A DNA stretch of 23,159 nt from a virus (IMGVR_UViG_3300032296_004017:1-23159); one strand, 5' to 3'; counted from the first letter of the stretch, positions 1-8,499 are shown. A program made the numbers and translations. Notes: generated from the letters alone by a model not told the origin.

Positions 1-964
1 TAGCTTTGAAGATTTTGTTGGTGTAAAGAAGCTTAGCATTTAATAGATTAACTTCGTTAAGTTCGTTGCGGAGCTCATTGATAGTTTTTTCCATTTCTTC
101 GTTTGTAGCTTCTTCCATTGGTTCTTCTTTATTGGTAAAGAATTGATCAACCATACTTTTAATTTTTGAAGGTATAAAAGCAGGTATGTTATCTTTAATT
201 TTAGAAATTGTATCTTTAGCCATTAATTTGCTTAAAGTTCCTCTTTCTTTAAGAAGCTCATAAAGTGCTTTAAGACTTCCACCTGCAATTACAACTCCAA
301 CTACAGCAAGAGCAATCATACCAAAATTGCCTGTGGCTATATATTGTTCAATTTGATTAGCCGCAACTTCAAGATCAACAGCTTCATTTAACTGTTCATT
401 TTCTTTAACAGGTTTTTCTTCATTAGAATTCATTTCAGCAAGAAGTTCTTCGAGATTAATATCTTCCTCTTCTTCTTCAGCTTCCATATCACCCATGTCT
501 TCCATGTCGTCCATGTCTTCCATGTCTTCCATGTCTTCGTCTTCAGATTCTTCTCCGGCCATAATCTTACCAGATGCAACCATGTCATCAAGGACTTGTT
601 TAACGATCGCTTCAATTTCTTCGTCAGACTTGTCTTCAAGCATTATCTCTTCGTCTAATGACTCTTCATACATGCCTTCTTTTTCAATTGTAGGATCTTG
701 TCCTTCTTCCATTTCTAACTCGGCAAGAAGTTCTTCAAGATTAAAGTTTTCATCAACTGTAATCTCTTCTTCTATACCGTACTCATCAATTGGCTTTTTT
801 TCAGCTTCTGATTCTTCCAACTCAAGTTCATTTAACCTTTCAGCAAACATAGCAGTGAGTTGAGGAGTAAAAGCTTCTTCAAGAGCCAGTTTTGCACTTG
901 CAATTGCTGTTTCTCTAATGGTTTTAGCATCAGCAATGCATTCTTTTAGCATTTCTCTGTTCAT
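1..964 (-). CDS. Prohead core/scaffold protein (T4 gp22-like), 3' end outside window
   Basis: About 321 residues are visible and the frame is still open at base 1. The protein is very acidic and mostly helical. A Met-Glu-Asp tandem tract (about residues 143-157) lies between two copies of a related segment, NLEELLAE(L/M). A hydrophobic stretch with a Gly/Val/Ile/Ala core follows (about residues 211-231), then a charged helix ending with the residues NLLNAKLLYTNKIF, which I recognise as typical of the C-terminal part of phage prohead-core proteins. The position directly after a gp21-like protease matches the T4 order 20-67-68-21-22-23, so the major capsid gene should follow. Known role: the internal scaffold on which the capsid shell assembles, later degraded by the prohead protease; several L/I-x-E sites are present. 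Start ATG at 964 has a short GAGGA upstream. The hydrophobic segment is odd for a scaffold. Confidence 0.85.
   Translation of the reverse strand, partial: MNREMLKECIADAKTIRETAIASAKLALEEAFTPQLTAMFAERLNELELEESEAEKKPIDEYGIEEEITVDENFNLEELLAELEMEEGQDPTIEKEGMYEESLDEEIMLEDKSDEEIEAIVKQVLDDMVASGKIMAGEESEDEDMEDMEDMDDMEDMGDMEAEEEEEDINLEELLAEMNSNEEKPVKENEQLNEAVDLEVAANQIEQYIATGNFGMIALAVVGVVIAGGSLKALYELLKERGTLSKLMAKDTISKIKDNIPAFIPSKIKSMVDQFFTNKEEPMEEATNEEMEKTINELRNELNEVNLLNAKLLYTNKIFKA
493..537 (-). repeat. Five 9-bp tandem units inside the scaffold gene
   Basis: Five consecutive 9-base units (plus-strand form CCATGTCTT, one unit carrying CGT) encode repeated Glu/Asp-Asp-Met on the minus strand. The array is in frame, so unit gain or loss would change the length of the acidic tract without breaking the gene. 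Confidence 0.85.
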
Positions 965-991
965 TGTCCTCAAATAATTTTGTTTTGGAAA

Positions 992-1011
992 TACGTTTAA
1001 TAAGAAACGTA
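992..1011 (-). promoter_or_regulatory. Hairpin in the scaffold gene leader (proximal)
   Basis: A perfect 7-bp inverted repeat (TACGTTT / AAACGTA) with a 6-base loop, 28 bases before the scaffold start codon. There is no U-tract after it on the minus strand, so it is not an obvious terminator. It would form in the 5' leader of the scaffold mRNA. Function unknown. Confidence 0.5.
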
Positions 1012-1031
1012 ATAGATTTATTAACTAATTA

Positions 1032-1059
1032 ATGCTGTATAAGGGGAAAGGGACAGCAT
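1032..1059 (-). promoter_or_regulatory. Hairpin in the scaffold gene leader (distal), purine/pyrimidine-rich loop
   Basis: A perfect 7-bp inverted repeat (ATGCTGT / ACAGCAT) around a 14-base loop that is C/T-rich on the coding strand. It lies between the terminator at 1104-1134 and the scaffold start and lacks a U-tract. Together with the hairpin at 992-1011 it gives a structured leader of about 140 bases, the longest leader in the window. The scaffold promoter should lie at or upstream of it. AT-rich sequence at 1060-1100 could hold it, but no consensus is clear. Confidence 0.5.
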
Positions 1060-1103
1060 ATTTGAATATACATATATATGGATCTACAAAAAATACATTT
1101 TAT

Positions 1104-1134
1104 AAAAAAGAAATGCCTCACTTTTGTGAGGCAT
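1104..1134 (-). terminator. Rho-independent terminator between the 63-residue gene and the scaffold gene
   Basis: On the minus strand, ATGCCTCAC and GTGAGGCAT form a 9-bp stem with a 4-base AAAA loop, followed by TTCTTTTTT. It lies 29 bases after the stop of the gene at 1163-1354, so the packaging/protease unit ends here and the scaffold/capsid unit starts from its own promoter. Confidence 0.88.
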
Positions 1135-1162
1135 CAGTCTTAAAATACTATTTTAAGAGGGG

Positions 1163-1354
1163 TTATTTAAGTTTTTTATCTTCATGAATTTTTTGGTTGT
1201 GGTTAATCCTAAATTCATTGATAGCATCAGTAACTTGTTTTTCTAATGCTGTTAATTTAGGAGTACTTATTTTTGCCTTAGTAGCTTCACCTTTTAAATA
1301 AGTTAATTTTTTTAATATAACTTCTTTACAATCGTCAAAATCTTTTTGTGTCAT
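1163..1354 (-). CDS. Small hypothetical protein, 63 aa
   Basis: I do not recognise this protein. It is lysine-rich and predicted helical, with no Cys, no membrane segment and a very basic C-terminus. It starts 12 bases after the protease stop, with the A-rich leader AAAAATAAAATATT instead of a Shine-Dalgarno, and ends just before a terminator, so it is the last gene of the unit. In T4 the equivalent place between genes 21 and 22 holds no gene. A role in capsid morphogenesis is suggested only by position. Confidence 0.65.
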   Translation of the reverse strand: MTQKDFDDCKEVILKKLTYLKGEATKAKISTPKLTALEKQVTDAINEFRINHNQKIHEDKKLK

Positions 1355-1366
1355 AATATTTTATTT

Positions 1367-1966
1367 TTAATAGATTGGACAAGTCCCATTAGCACAAAGT
1401 ATGTCTGTGATAAGGGAATTTACTTTAGTATATTTACTTTTAGTTACAGTTTTACTTTCATTTAAACGACCCATATATGAACCAGGGTTAGATGGTGTTG
1501 ATACAAAGTCCCAACATAGTAATTCAAAGTCATCTTGTACTTCCATCAATTCACCCATTTGTTTAAGTGAACCCATACCACGAGAAGATACACCTACTGG
1601 GATATTGTTTTGAAATAAAGCAGATAATATATTGCCTGAAGGTGTAGGTAATATTTCTATTGTACCCATTACCTGGTCTCCATCCCACCATATTTTTTTG
1701 ATGTTATGAGATACGTTTTTTAAGTTAATAATAGAGGAATCAGGGTGGTCTAATTCACCTAATGCTCTATTATATTTAACATTATCCATATACTTATCAA
1801 TTTCTCTCTGCCATAAGTCTTTTGAGTAGTAACGACCATTACCGTTTTTTACTTCGGCTGTTGCTAAAACTCCTTGAACAAGCATGTTTCCATTTCCGCT
1901 TTTACCTTCAACTAACTTGACAGGTTTAGCCGCAAATGTTTGGGTTTCAATAAGTATCTGTTTCAT
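1367..1966 (-). CDS. Prohead core protease (T4 gp21-like, serine protease)
   Basis: 199 residues, close to the T4 gp21 size. The family signature is clear: GELDHP with candidate catalytic His74, then GVSSRGMG with candidate nucleophile Ser127 or Ser128, then a conserved WDFVSTPSNPG segment around residues 152-162. Known role: after prohead assembly the protease cleaves scaffold and capsid proteins after (L/I)-x-E, then degrades itself so DNA can enter. Its own N-terminus contains LIE at residues 5-7, a possible self-cleavage site. It sits between portal-proximal genes and the scaffold gene, exactly the T4 order. The start at 1966 has an AAGGAT element 5-10 bases upstream and lies 2 bases after the preceding gene. 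Several other proteins here carry apparent target sites. Confidence 0.93.
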   Translation of the reverse strand: MKQILIETQTFAAKPVKLVEGKSGNGNMLVQGVLATAEVKNGNGRYYSKDLWQREIDKYMDNVKYNRALGELDHPDSSIINLKNVSHNIKKIWWDGDQVMGTIEILPTPSGNILSALFQNNIPVGVSSRGMGSLKQMGELMEVQDDFELLCWDFVSTPSNPGSYMGRLNESKTVTKSKYTKVNSLITDILCANGTCPIY

Positions 1967-1968
1967 GG

Positions 1969-3255
1969 TTATCCTTCATATTTGCTTTTTAAAGCATTTG
2001 CTACTTCATTTTTGTACTCACCTGTATATGTTTTTAAAAAATCATCTACACTATCATATTTATTTTCATCATATGCTTTATTAGCAGCATCTAAAGCAGC
2101 TTTAAGTTCAGGTTGTTTAACTTCATCTAATACTTCTTTTTCTAAAGCTTCAATTTCTCTTTTTTTAGCGGCAATTGTTTTTTCAACTTCTTTATAAGCT
2201 TTTCCGTCTTTATCTACTTTTGTTAAGTCTTTCTTAGCAATTTCTAAAGCTTTTTTTAAAACACCTAAACGATGCTTTAAAAGATCTTTATTTTCTCCTT
2301 CAGCTAATACTTCTTTAACTAATAAATGAATTTGAGAGCGCAATACTGATTCTTTTAAATCACCATAGCCTGAAGATTTATGTTTACCTTTAGCAGGTTT
2401 TGGTTCACCTAATCCAGGAGCGTCAACAGTGTAACCTACACCTTTAATACCAAATTGTCCTTCTTTAGTGTAATGTAAACAGTCTTTAGCTAAATTTTTA
2501 GCTACAATTTGTTTTAATTCTTCTACTGTTTTATCTTCATTTTTAGGATCTTGCATTTCGGTGTAAAATCCTTTTAAAAATGTTTCACCAAAGATATTAT
2601 CAATATTTTTATAATCTTTATAATCATAACCACGAGTAGCCATATCTGCTACATCTTTAGTTGTTTCTTTTTCTTCAGCTTTAGCTTCTTTAGCTTCAAA
2701 TAAACCTATTCCTTGTAAAGCAGCTTGAGTAGAATTACCTGATTTTGCTTTGTCTTGGCTTTTAGATAAAAAAGCTGTTAAATCTTCTACTGATACTCCA
2801 AATCTTGCCGCTACATCTTTTAATTCAAGATAATTAGGATTTGATAAATAATATTTTTTAGCTTGATTTAATTTGTCTTCATTATCTTCTTTAAGATGTT
2901 TTAAGTGTTGTAGACCAAATTTTTCTATGTCTTTTTCTCGTTTTTCGTATTGGTCTATTTCTTCTTTATATTTTTCATCATCATCGTCTTCATCTTCATC
3001 ATCTTTCTTTTCTTTAAGCTTTTCCATGTTCTCATTAAAGATAGCGTGCCAGTCCTGTTTTTTACCAGTAGTAACTACACCACCAATGCCCTCAGTAATA
3101 ATACCTCTGTTTTTAAGAATACGTACTGTATCATCGTAAGTATTGATTGGGGTTACTAGGTTAGGGAATAATTGACGAACAGATTTAAAAAACTGCTGTT
3201 TATTACCTTTACCTTCTTTAATAAGGTTATATTGTTCTTGTAATGTATTTCTCAT
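1969..3255 (-). CDS. Conserved phage virion/prohead-associated protein, 428 aa
   Basis: The function is not established. The N-terminal block (residues 1-55) ends in GIITEG, an (L/I)-x-E site that would leave Gly56 as the new N-terminus. A highly acidic stretch (about residues 85-95) and charged helices follow. A conserved middle block (about 215-305) contains DYKDYKNID, FGIKGVGYT and KSSGYGDL. An internal helix LLVKEVLAEGE near residues 313-323 resembles the N-terminal helices of other proteins in the window. A Lys/Glu coiled-coil-like segment lies at about 330-380. The position between portal and protease corresponds to T4 genes 67/68, which encode prohead core components, so this is a positional candidate for a core protein. 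The start is 1 base after the preceding stop; the leader reads ATAAAATG. Confidence 0.8.
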   Translation of the reverse strand: MRNTLQEQYNLIKEGKGNKQQFFKSVRQLFPNLVTPINTYDDTVRILKNRGIITEGIGGVVTTGKKQDWHAIFNENMEKLKEKKDDEDEDDDDEKYKEEIDQYEKREKDIEKFGLQHLKHLKEDNEDKLNQAKKYYLSNPNYLELKDVAARFGVSVEDLTAFLSKSQDKAKSGNSTQAALQGIGLFEAKEAKAEEKETTKDVADMATRGYDYKDYKNIDNIFGETFLKGFYTEMQDPKNEDKTVEELKQIVAKNLAKDCLHYTKEGQFGIKGVGYTVDAPGLGEPKPAKGKHKSSGYGDLKESVLRSQIHLLVKEVLAEGENKDLLKHRLGVLKKALEIAKKDLTKVDKDGKAYKEVEKTIAAKKREIEALEKEVLDEVKQPELKAALDAANKAYDENKYDSVDDFLKTYTGEYKNEVANALKSKYEG

Positions 3256-3256
3256 T

Positions 3257-3736
3257 TTATGTAAATAATTTTATCGCATTATCAATAGTCTTTATAGCTA
3301 AATCTGTACCATAAATTGCTTTAAATTCAGGATTTTCTCTATAACTATTTATTGTTTCTTTTTTAGCTTCTTGTATTAAAGAAATAAGTTCCTTAATTTT
3401 ATTAGCCAATAAATCAAAATCACCTAAACGACCAGCTATGTAGTTTTTTAATTCTTCATCATTTGTGTTTAAAGAACTTATAAAACCTTCAATGTCAAAT
3501 TTAGATTCTGTTTCTTCTTGTAACTGTTTTACTTTAATACCTTTAGCAGCTTTATTTAAAGCTTTTCGATTTACAGGTTTAAAACCAAGTTTATAATAAT
3601 AATTTTTAGCTTTACCAGCTACTGGGGTGTAATTTTCCCCAGAAGGACCAGACTCAAAAGAAGCACCAGTACCTGTGGCGCTCATTTCTTTTAAATGTTT
3701 TTGAATAAGTTCTTTTATTTTTTCTTTCTTACTCAT
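3257..3736 (-). CDS. Hypothetical capsid-associated protein with N-terminal helix and LKE site, 159 aa
   Basis: The first 17 residues form a Lys-rich helix ending HLKE|M, an (L/I)-x-E site. A Gly/Ser-rich segment (ATGTGASFESGPSGENYTP) follows, a pattern I recognise from many marine phage structural proteins, then a helical remainder. No enzymatic motif is visible. Its start overlaps the stop of the upstream gene by 4 bases (ATGA), so the two are translationally coupled. It stands between portal and protease, a position that fits a prohead core component such as T4 gp67/gp68, but there is no recognisable sequence link to those proteins. Confidence 0.75.
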   Translation of the reverse strand: MSKKEKIKELIQKHLKEMSATGTGASFESGPSGENYTPVAGKAKNYYYKLGFKPVNRKALNKAAKGIKVKQLQEETESKFDIEGFISSLNTNDEELKNYIAGRLGDFDLLANKIKELISLIQEAKKETINSYRENPEFKAIYGTDLAIKTIDNAIKLFT

Positions 3737-4587
3737 TTAGCTATTTCTAATTCTTCAATTAACTGGTAGTATTGAAGGAGATTAATTAGTTGGTCATCGC
3801 CTGCTTTATCAGTTTTTCCTAGTGTAGGTAAAATATTAACTACTTCTTTTATTTTAACTTGAATAGCAGGATTAGTAACAGAACTATTCATTTCAAGTAA
3901 ATATTCTTTAATTTCATTTACTTTAGTATTATAAAATTCTTTTAACTTAGTTGTATTATCAACACTGTTAATAAATTCTTTTAATACGTTTTTTTGATTT
4001 ATATTCAAATTAGCATATTTGTCATTAAATTTTTCAAGTAATACTCTATATGCTAAAACACGAACATCTTTATCTTGTTGTCTAAATTCTTCTAAGATAT
4101 TTTCTTTAACTTCTTTCTTATTAATACTAGATTGGGTTAAATGTTCTAAAAGAACAGTTTTATTTTCAATGATTTGATCAGGGTTTAATAATTGATCACC
4201 ACCGTAAGTTTCAATCAAAGTATAAGTTGCAGCTTGTATCTTATAGTTTGGTAATTTGATTTTAAAAAACTCATCTAAGTTATAGTGGTTTTTTATTTCC
4301 TTAATCAAATTATATTTTTGTCTTTTTAGTACAGAACGATTTAGTTGTTTAGAGCTTTCAACAATAGTACTAACCACCATTTCAGCTTTTGCCTCACTAA
4401 TGTTAGTATATTTAAAAAGACTTTCGTATAACTTATATTCTCTCCCTAATTCTGTTTTACCAAAATATTTTTTTAAGATATTTGTTGCTGGGGATTCAAC
4501 ACCTGATAGTGTATCTGCTGTGATTTGTCTCACTAAAAGCTCAAAGAGGATACCGGTGTTTTTATACTTCGAATGTTTAATAGTCAT
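3733..4587 (-). CDS. Conserved phage protein downstream of portal, 284 aa
   Basis: An all-helical-looking, soluble protein without Cys clusters or membrane segments. The N-terminus (KHSKYKNTGILFELLVRQ) is distinctive, and I associate it with conserved genes next to the portal gene in environmental T4-like phages; no biochemical role is known to me. It starts 41 bases after the portal stop, with an ATATTTATA element 21 bases before the ATG. Its 3' end overlaps the next gene by 4 bases. The location suggests a head-assembly or portal-associated role (inference). Confidence 0.75.
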   Translation of the reverse strand: MTIKHSKYKNTGILFELLVRQITADTLSGVESPATNILKKYFGKTELGREYKLYESLFKYTNISEAKAEMVVSTIVESSKQLNRSVLKRQKYNLIKEIKNHYNLDEFFKIKLPNYKIQAATYTLIETYGGDQLLNPDQIIENKTVLLEHLTQSSINKKEVKENILEEFRQQDKDVRVLAYRVLLEKFNDKYANLNINQKNVLKEFINSVDNTTKLKEFYNTKVNEIKEYLLEMNSSVTNPAIQVKIKEVVNILPTLGKTDKAGDDQLINLLQYYQLIEELEIAK

Positions 4588-4608
4588 TCCAGGAGTAAAT
4601 ATTTTAAT

Positions 4609-4617
4609 TATAAATAT
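4609..4617 (-). promoter_or_regulatory. Repeated upstream element ATATTTATA before gene 3733-4587
   Basis: The minus-strand sequence ATATTTATA lies in the short gap after the portal gene, with 21 bases between it and the ATG at 4587. The spacing is identical to the copy before the gene at 11732-12199. Candidate late promoter or leader element; see findings. Confidence 0.45.
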
Positions 4618-4628
4618 ATATGGAGATA

Positions 4629-6518
4629 TTATTCTCGTATTTGAGATTCATCTAATAATGAAGATTCTTCTTTTTTAAGAGACAATTTCTTATCTAAAGA
4701 TTCTAATAAAGTTTTGTTTTTAACTTTAGTTTCTAAAGCAAGTGGTGATCCACCTTTGAAATTATTCTTTAATGTTATATCTTCACCTGTTGCATCTCCT
4801 TTCTTCATACCAATGTTACCTAATCTATCTTTACCTAAAGTACTTTGTTGAGTACCCATTGTAGATGCTTTTTCTTCAGGACGTCCTAATGGTTCGTCTT
4901 TATCGTATCCATCAGGTACTCCCATATTATATCTTCCTGCTCCATATAATGTAGCTAAATCGTGAGGTGTACCATATGACTTACCTGATTCAAGTGGGTC
5001 GTTACCTTCGTTTTCGATTTGTTTAAATCTAAAGATACGTTTTTGGTCTTCAGCAATTAAGTCTCTATATTCATCATACTGATCCTGGCTTAAGTGGAAT
5101 ACATTATCGTAAATCCAATCTGTAGGTAATAATTTACCATCAATAATATTTTTAGCCAAATCAACTTTTTCCTTCATCAACGCAATTCTTTCTTGATCAT
5201 AAATGATAGAAGGAGTAGTTAATGATAATTCAAAATTAGTTAAGGCTTCATTTCTATAACCTTGAGTATATAAGTGTACTAAAGCGATTTTATTTAATTC
5301 TGAAAGGACAATACGTTGTAATCTGTCAATTGTACGAGCAAAACGAATATCTTCTGCTGCTAATGTTGCTTTACCAGTTAAGTCTTTTTCATAACCCATA
5401 AATGCTTTAGGTACCTTTAAAGCAGCAAATAGTTTATCTCTTAAGTAAACTACATCTTCAATTGCAGTATAATCTAAACCCTTAGTTGGTTCAATTCGAG
5501 TTGTTTGGTCATTTCCTCTAACTGGAATAAAGAAGTCTTCTAGTGAGTTTTGTAGATTATATTTTAAGTTATATTCACCAGTTTGTGGATCCATAAATGG
5601 AGTTCTCTTCATCTGAGTGATAGTCTTCTGCATGAAGTTTTCTACCTCGTTTGGTGGAATAGAACCTACGTTAATATAGAAAATACGTTTTTCAGGAGCA
5701 CGAACAATACGATGAATCAACATTGCGTCTTCCATCAAAACATATTGTTTAAACAACTTACGAGCTGGTTCTAGATAAGAACGACCATATGGAAGATAAT
5801 TAGTATCAGCTACTAGTCTAAAGTGAGCCATTTCGTAATTATCAAAATAAAGAGAACCATCTTGTTTATTAGGACTATAATTACCTTGTCCTGTTACACC
5901 ATAAAAACCTGAAGCACCGCCTGAAAAGCCATCTGGACTAAATCTATATCTTACTTCAGCTGGATTTTTAGGGTCATAGTGTTCTTCTCTCATAATATGG
6001 TAAGCCATATGAGGAATAACATTGTATACTCCAAATTTTTCAGCAATTTCTAATTTTAAAAAGAAATCACCATACTTACACATTTGACGAATCCAAGACC
6101 AAAGGTTAAATTCAACATTTAATACATCGTAGAATAGATTATAAAGAATTTTCTGTGTGTCTTCGTCGCTACTTCTAATTTGAAGTACTTCCCCCATATC
6201 ATTCTTAAGAGTACATTCGTCTGCGATTATATCTAAAGCAGATGCGATAATTGCATCTGTATCCATTGCATCGTAGTCTGAGTAGACTTGGGTACGTAAG
6301 TACCTCCAGTTAAGATTTAATTGAGCACCATATAAAGATGTGCTGTTACTAGAATAGATACGATTAAATCGGTCTACTAAAGCGTTAGTTTGGAATTCAC
6401 CACTTTTTTGGATGCTATTAACATCCATTACTTTTAATTGATTCCCACCGGCATTACGAATAATTACATCTGTAGAAAATAATTTTCTTAACCTTGAAAA
6501 AACACTTGTATCCGCCAT
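4629..6518 (-). CDS. Portal vertex protein (T4 gp20-like)
   Basis: 629 residues, larger than T4 gp20 (524) but with its layout. The N-terminal half has the block LNLNWRYLRTQVYSDYDAMD and the block GDFFLKLEI. The central half has the APEKRIFYINVGSIPPN strand-helix region, then PFMDPQTGEYNL and the helix-rich KVPKAFMGYEKDLTGKATLA segment, all typical of myovirus portals. The C-terminal 130 residues are polar, with a Gly-rich stretch, and end in charged residues. Known role: a dodecameric ring at one capsid vertex, which starts prohead assembly, docks the terminase and passes DNA. It lies immediately downstream of the terminase, 27 bases apart, as a head-packaging cassette. The leader before the ATG at 6518 is AT-rich (ATAAAATG) with an ATATTTATT element 19 bases upstream. 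Confidence 0.95.
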   Translation of the reverse strand: MADTSVFSRLRKLFSTDVIIRNAGGNQLKVMDVNSIQKSGEFQTNALVDRFNRIYSSNSTSLYGAQLNLNWRYLRTQVYSDYDAMDTDAIIASALDIIADECTLKNDMGEVLQIRSSDEDTQKILYNLFYDVLNVEFNLWSWIRQMCKYGDFFLKLEIAEKFGVYNVIPHMAYHIMREEHYDPKNPAEVRYRFSPDGFSGGASGFYGVTGQGNYSPNKQDGSLYFDNYEMAHFRLVADTNYLPYGRSYLEPARKLFKQYVLMEDAMLIHRIVRAPEKRIFYINVGSIPPNEVENFMQKTITQMKRTPFMDPQTGEYNLKYNLQNSLEDFFIPVRGNDQTTRIEPTKGLDYTAIEDVVYLRDKLFAALKVPKAFMGYEKDLTGKATLAAEDIRFARTIDRLQRIVLSELNKIALVHLYTQGYRNEALTNFELSLTTPSIIYDQERIALMKEKVDLAKNIIDGKLLPTDWIYDNVFHLSQDQYDEYRDLIAEDQKRIFRFKQIENEGNDPLESGKSYGTPHDLATLYGAGRYNMGVPDGYDKDEPLGRPEEKASTMGTQQSTLGKDRLGNIGMKKGDATGEDITLKNNFKGGSPLALETKVKNKTLLESLDKKLSLKKEESSLLDESQIRE

Positions 6519-6537
6519 TTTATATTAAATTATTTGT

Positions 6538-6546
6538 AATAAATAT
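6538..6546 (-). promoter_or_regulatory. Repeated upstream element ATATTTATT before the portal gene
   Basis: This minus-strand copy lies directly at the end of the terminase gene (sharing a base with its stop codon), with 19 bases between it and the portal ATG. Candidate late promoter or leader element giving the portal unit its own transcript. Confidence 0.4.
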
Positions 6547-8117
6547 TATAGTAACCAGCTAATGTTTTCATCCTGACCATTAATATTCATATTATAAGGG
6601 TTAGGTCTTCCATTCATTGTATAGTTCCCTTGTGAATTTACTTTTATAGCTGTAATATTACTTATAGTTGCTCTAGCTAAGTCTAAACTTTGGGTTTTGA
6701 ATTTCAAAGCAGTATCACGAACATACATTGCCATTGAAAAACTCATAATCAAATCATCATTATAACCAGATTGTGCTTCAGGTCTACCGTTTTTCCAAAT
6801 GAATACTTTCATTTCTTCCAATAAACGTTTAGACTGTATAACAACACTTTTATCACCTACGTATTCTCTAAACTTATTTATAACTAAAGGTCTAGTTCTT
6901 AAATTCATAGTAAAACCAGGTACCATTCTTGATGGGTCATCTAATCTTTCTAAATATGACTCAGCATTTAAAGTATCACTTTTAGGAGAGTAATATAGAT
7001 TTTTATAAGCCCTTTCAATAATAGCATCAAGTGTTGCCCATCCTATATTAGCATTTTCAACAACTAATAATGCATCATTATATTCTGTTGCTATGCTTAC
7101 TAATAAGTAACCAAATTCCTTTGGTGAAATTTGACTTCTATATTCAGCAACTTGTGTATTAGATTCTATATCTATTACATGAAATGCAGAAAAGTCTTTA
7201 CTATCTCCTCTAGCAACGTCAGCAACTACCATATAACTTCTTGTATAATCCGGTAATTCCCATATCCATAAGTTATGATCTATACCGCGTTTTTCCAAGG
7301 GATCCTTAATAGAAGTTGCTAAAATAAAGTCTAACTGTTCGTTATAGAATACAGTATCACCTGAGGTGTTAAAGTCACAGTCACATTCTTGAGCTGCTAG
7401 TCTTGGATCTCCAAGTAATTCATCTTGTTTTTTCCTCCAATTATCATCACGTTCAGGGTGAACGTACCATGGAAGTTTAATAGGTAAGAAGTCATTTTCT
7501 TGTGCTTCTGCTCTAACCCATGTTTGGTGAAACCAGTTACCAGTACCGTATGGAGTAGATAATACTATTGCTCCACCACCAGTTGCTAAGGTTTGTTGAG
7601 CAGAAGCCCATATTTCACCAATTCCTTCAATAAATGCAGCCTCGTCAATTATTAGGAGTGATACTGCTTCTGATCGACCTGCATCACCTGCTGCTGAAAC
7701 TGCTTTAACTTGTGATCCGTTATTAAGTCGAAGGGTTAGTTTATTGTTTTCTTCAGCAGGTACTTTTAACCAAGAAGGTAAGTTTTCAAACATGAATTTT
7801 ACCTTCGTAACCATGTTTTTAGCTGTTTCTTGCTTAGTAGCAATACAAAGAATGTTTTTATCCTTTTGAAACAACATCAACCATAATGAATAACCTGCTA
7901 CTAGAGTTGAGATACCTAACTGACGAGATTTAAGTACTATATCATATGGATGATCTCTCCATAATCGTAGTACTTTTTCTTGGAATGGATACAAGTTGAA
8001 TATAATTCTACCACGTGTTGGATGTTGGATGTGGCAGTATTTCTTCATAAAGTGCGCCGGATCTTGGGCGCACTTTAAATATTCATCTCGTATTATTTGT
8101 TTTAAGTCTTGACTCAT
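6546..8117 (-). CDS. terL: Large terminase subunit (T4 gp17-like)
   Basis: 523 residues with ATPase and nuclease halves. ATPase: a variant Walker A, SRQLGIST (residues 64-71), close to the SRQLGKT of T4 gp17; Walker B LLIIDEA (154-160; Asp158, Glu159); coupling motif STPYGTGNW (187-195). The RNase H-like nuclease has three acidic positions: VVADVARGD (Asp300), LLVVENANIGW (Glu354) and GYNDDLIMS (Asp454/Asp455). Known role: the DNA translocation motor, which docks on the portal, pumps DNA into the prohead and cuts the concatemer. It is shorter than T4 gp17 (610), mainly because the N-terminal region before the Walker motif is brief. No small terminase is recognisable nearby. The ATG at 8117 has no Shine-Dalgarno sequence. 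Confidence 0.96.
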   Translation of the reverse strand: MSQDLKQIIRDEYLKCAQDPAHFMKKYCHIQHPTRGRIIFNLYPFQEKVLRLWRDHPYDIVLKSRQLGISTLVAGYSLWLMLFQKDKNILCIATKQETAKNMVTKVKFMFENLPSWLKVPAEENNKLTLRLNNGSQVKAVSAAGDAGRSEAVSLLIIDEAAFIEGIGEIWASAQQTLATGGGAIVLSTPYGTGNWFHQTWVRAEAQENDFLPIKLPWYVHPERDDNWRKKQDELLGDPRLAAQECDCDFNTSGDTVFYNEQLDFILATSIKDPLEKRGIDHNLWIWELPDYTRSYMVVADVARGDSKDFSAFHVIDIESNTQVAEYRSQISPKEFGYLLVSIATEYNDALLVVENANIGWATLDAIIERAYKNLYYSPKSDTLNAESYLERLDDPSRMVPGFTMNLRTRPLVINKFREYVGDKSVVIQSKRLLEEMKVFIWKNGRPEAQSGYNDDLIMSFSMAMYVRDTALKFKTQSLDLARATISNITAIKVNSQGNYTMNGRPNPYNMNINGQDENISWLL

Positions 8118-8133
8118 AACTATTAATTAGAAA

Positions 8134-8499
8134 TTATAGTTTAACTTTCATTTTGTCTCTTAAAACTCTAATACGCTTTGTAATTTTACTCATTTTTTCT
8201 AAGTGATTTTTATCACTTTGTGTTCTATCATTTTCTTTTTTAGCAGCGATTTTTTTAGATGTTTCTTTATTGTCTTTTAATTCCTTTTCAAGTTGTTTTA
8301 ATTCTTCTTGATATTGATATAAACGACTGCCTTCTTTTTTTTCTTTTTCTCCACTTTTCTTTAATTCGGCTTTTGATGGTTCTTTTTCTGAGGTTGAATC
8401 ATCATCTTCATCTTCAACTTCATTAACTAGATTAACATTTTCACTTAAAATTTCAATGATAATTTCTTCTATAGCTTGTCTTAATTCAGTACTTTTCAT
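8134..8499 (-). CDS. Short charged protein with N-terminal targeting-like helix, 121 aa
   Basis: The open frame extends to a TTG at 8535, but I place the start at the ATG at 8499. This gives a helix ending EILSE with Glu at residue 20, the same position as in three other proteins here, and leaves an ATATTTATA element 24 bases upstream. The remainder is a Glu/Asp/Ser-rich linker and then a long Lys/Glu coiled-coil-like region (about residues 60-121). No enzyme motif. It lies just before the terminase, where T4 has the small terminase gene 16. The coiled coil would not rule that out, but the capsid-targeting-like N-terminus argues for an internal head protein. Function unproven. Confidence 0.7.
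   Translation of the reverse strand: MKSTELRQAIEEIIIEILSENVNLVNEVEDEDDDSTSEKEPSKAELKKSGEKEKKEGSRLYQYQEELKQLEKELKDNKETSKKIAAKKENDRTQSDKNHLEKMSKITKRIRVLRDKMKVKL

Noticed and set aside
495-863. Plus-strand Ser/Met-rich open frame of 122 residues
   Set aside because: It is the antisense of the acidic Met-Glu-Asp tract of the scaffold gene; low-complexity composition explains it.
2873-3159. Plus-strand Ser-rich and Phe/Ile-rich frames
   Set aside because: Antisense of the acidic stretch of the 428-residue gene; no leader and no plausible domain.
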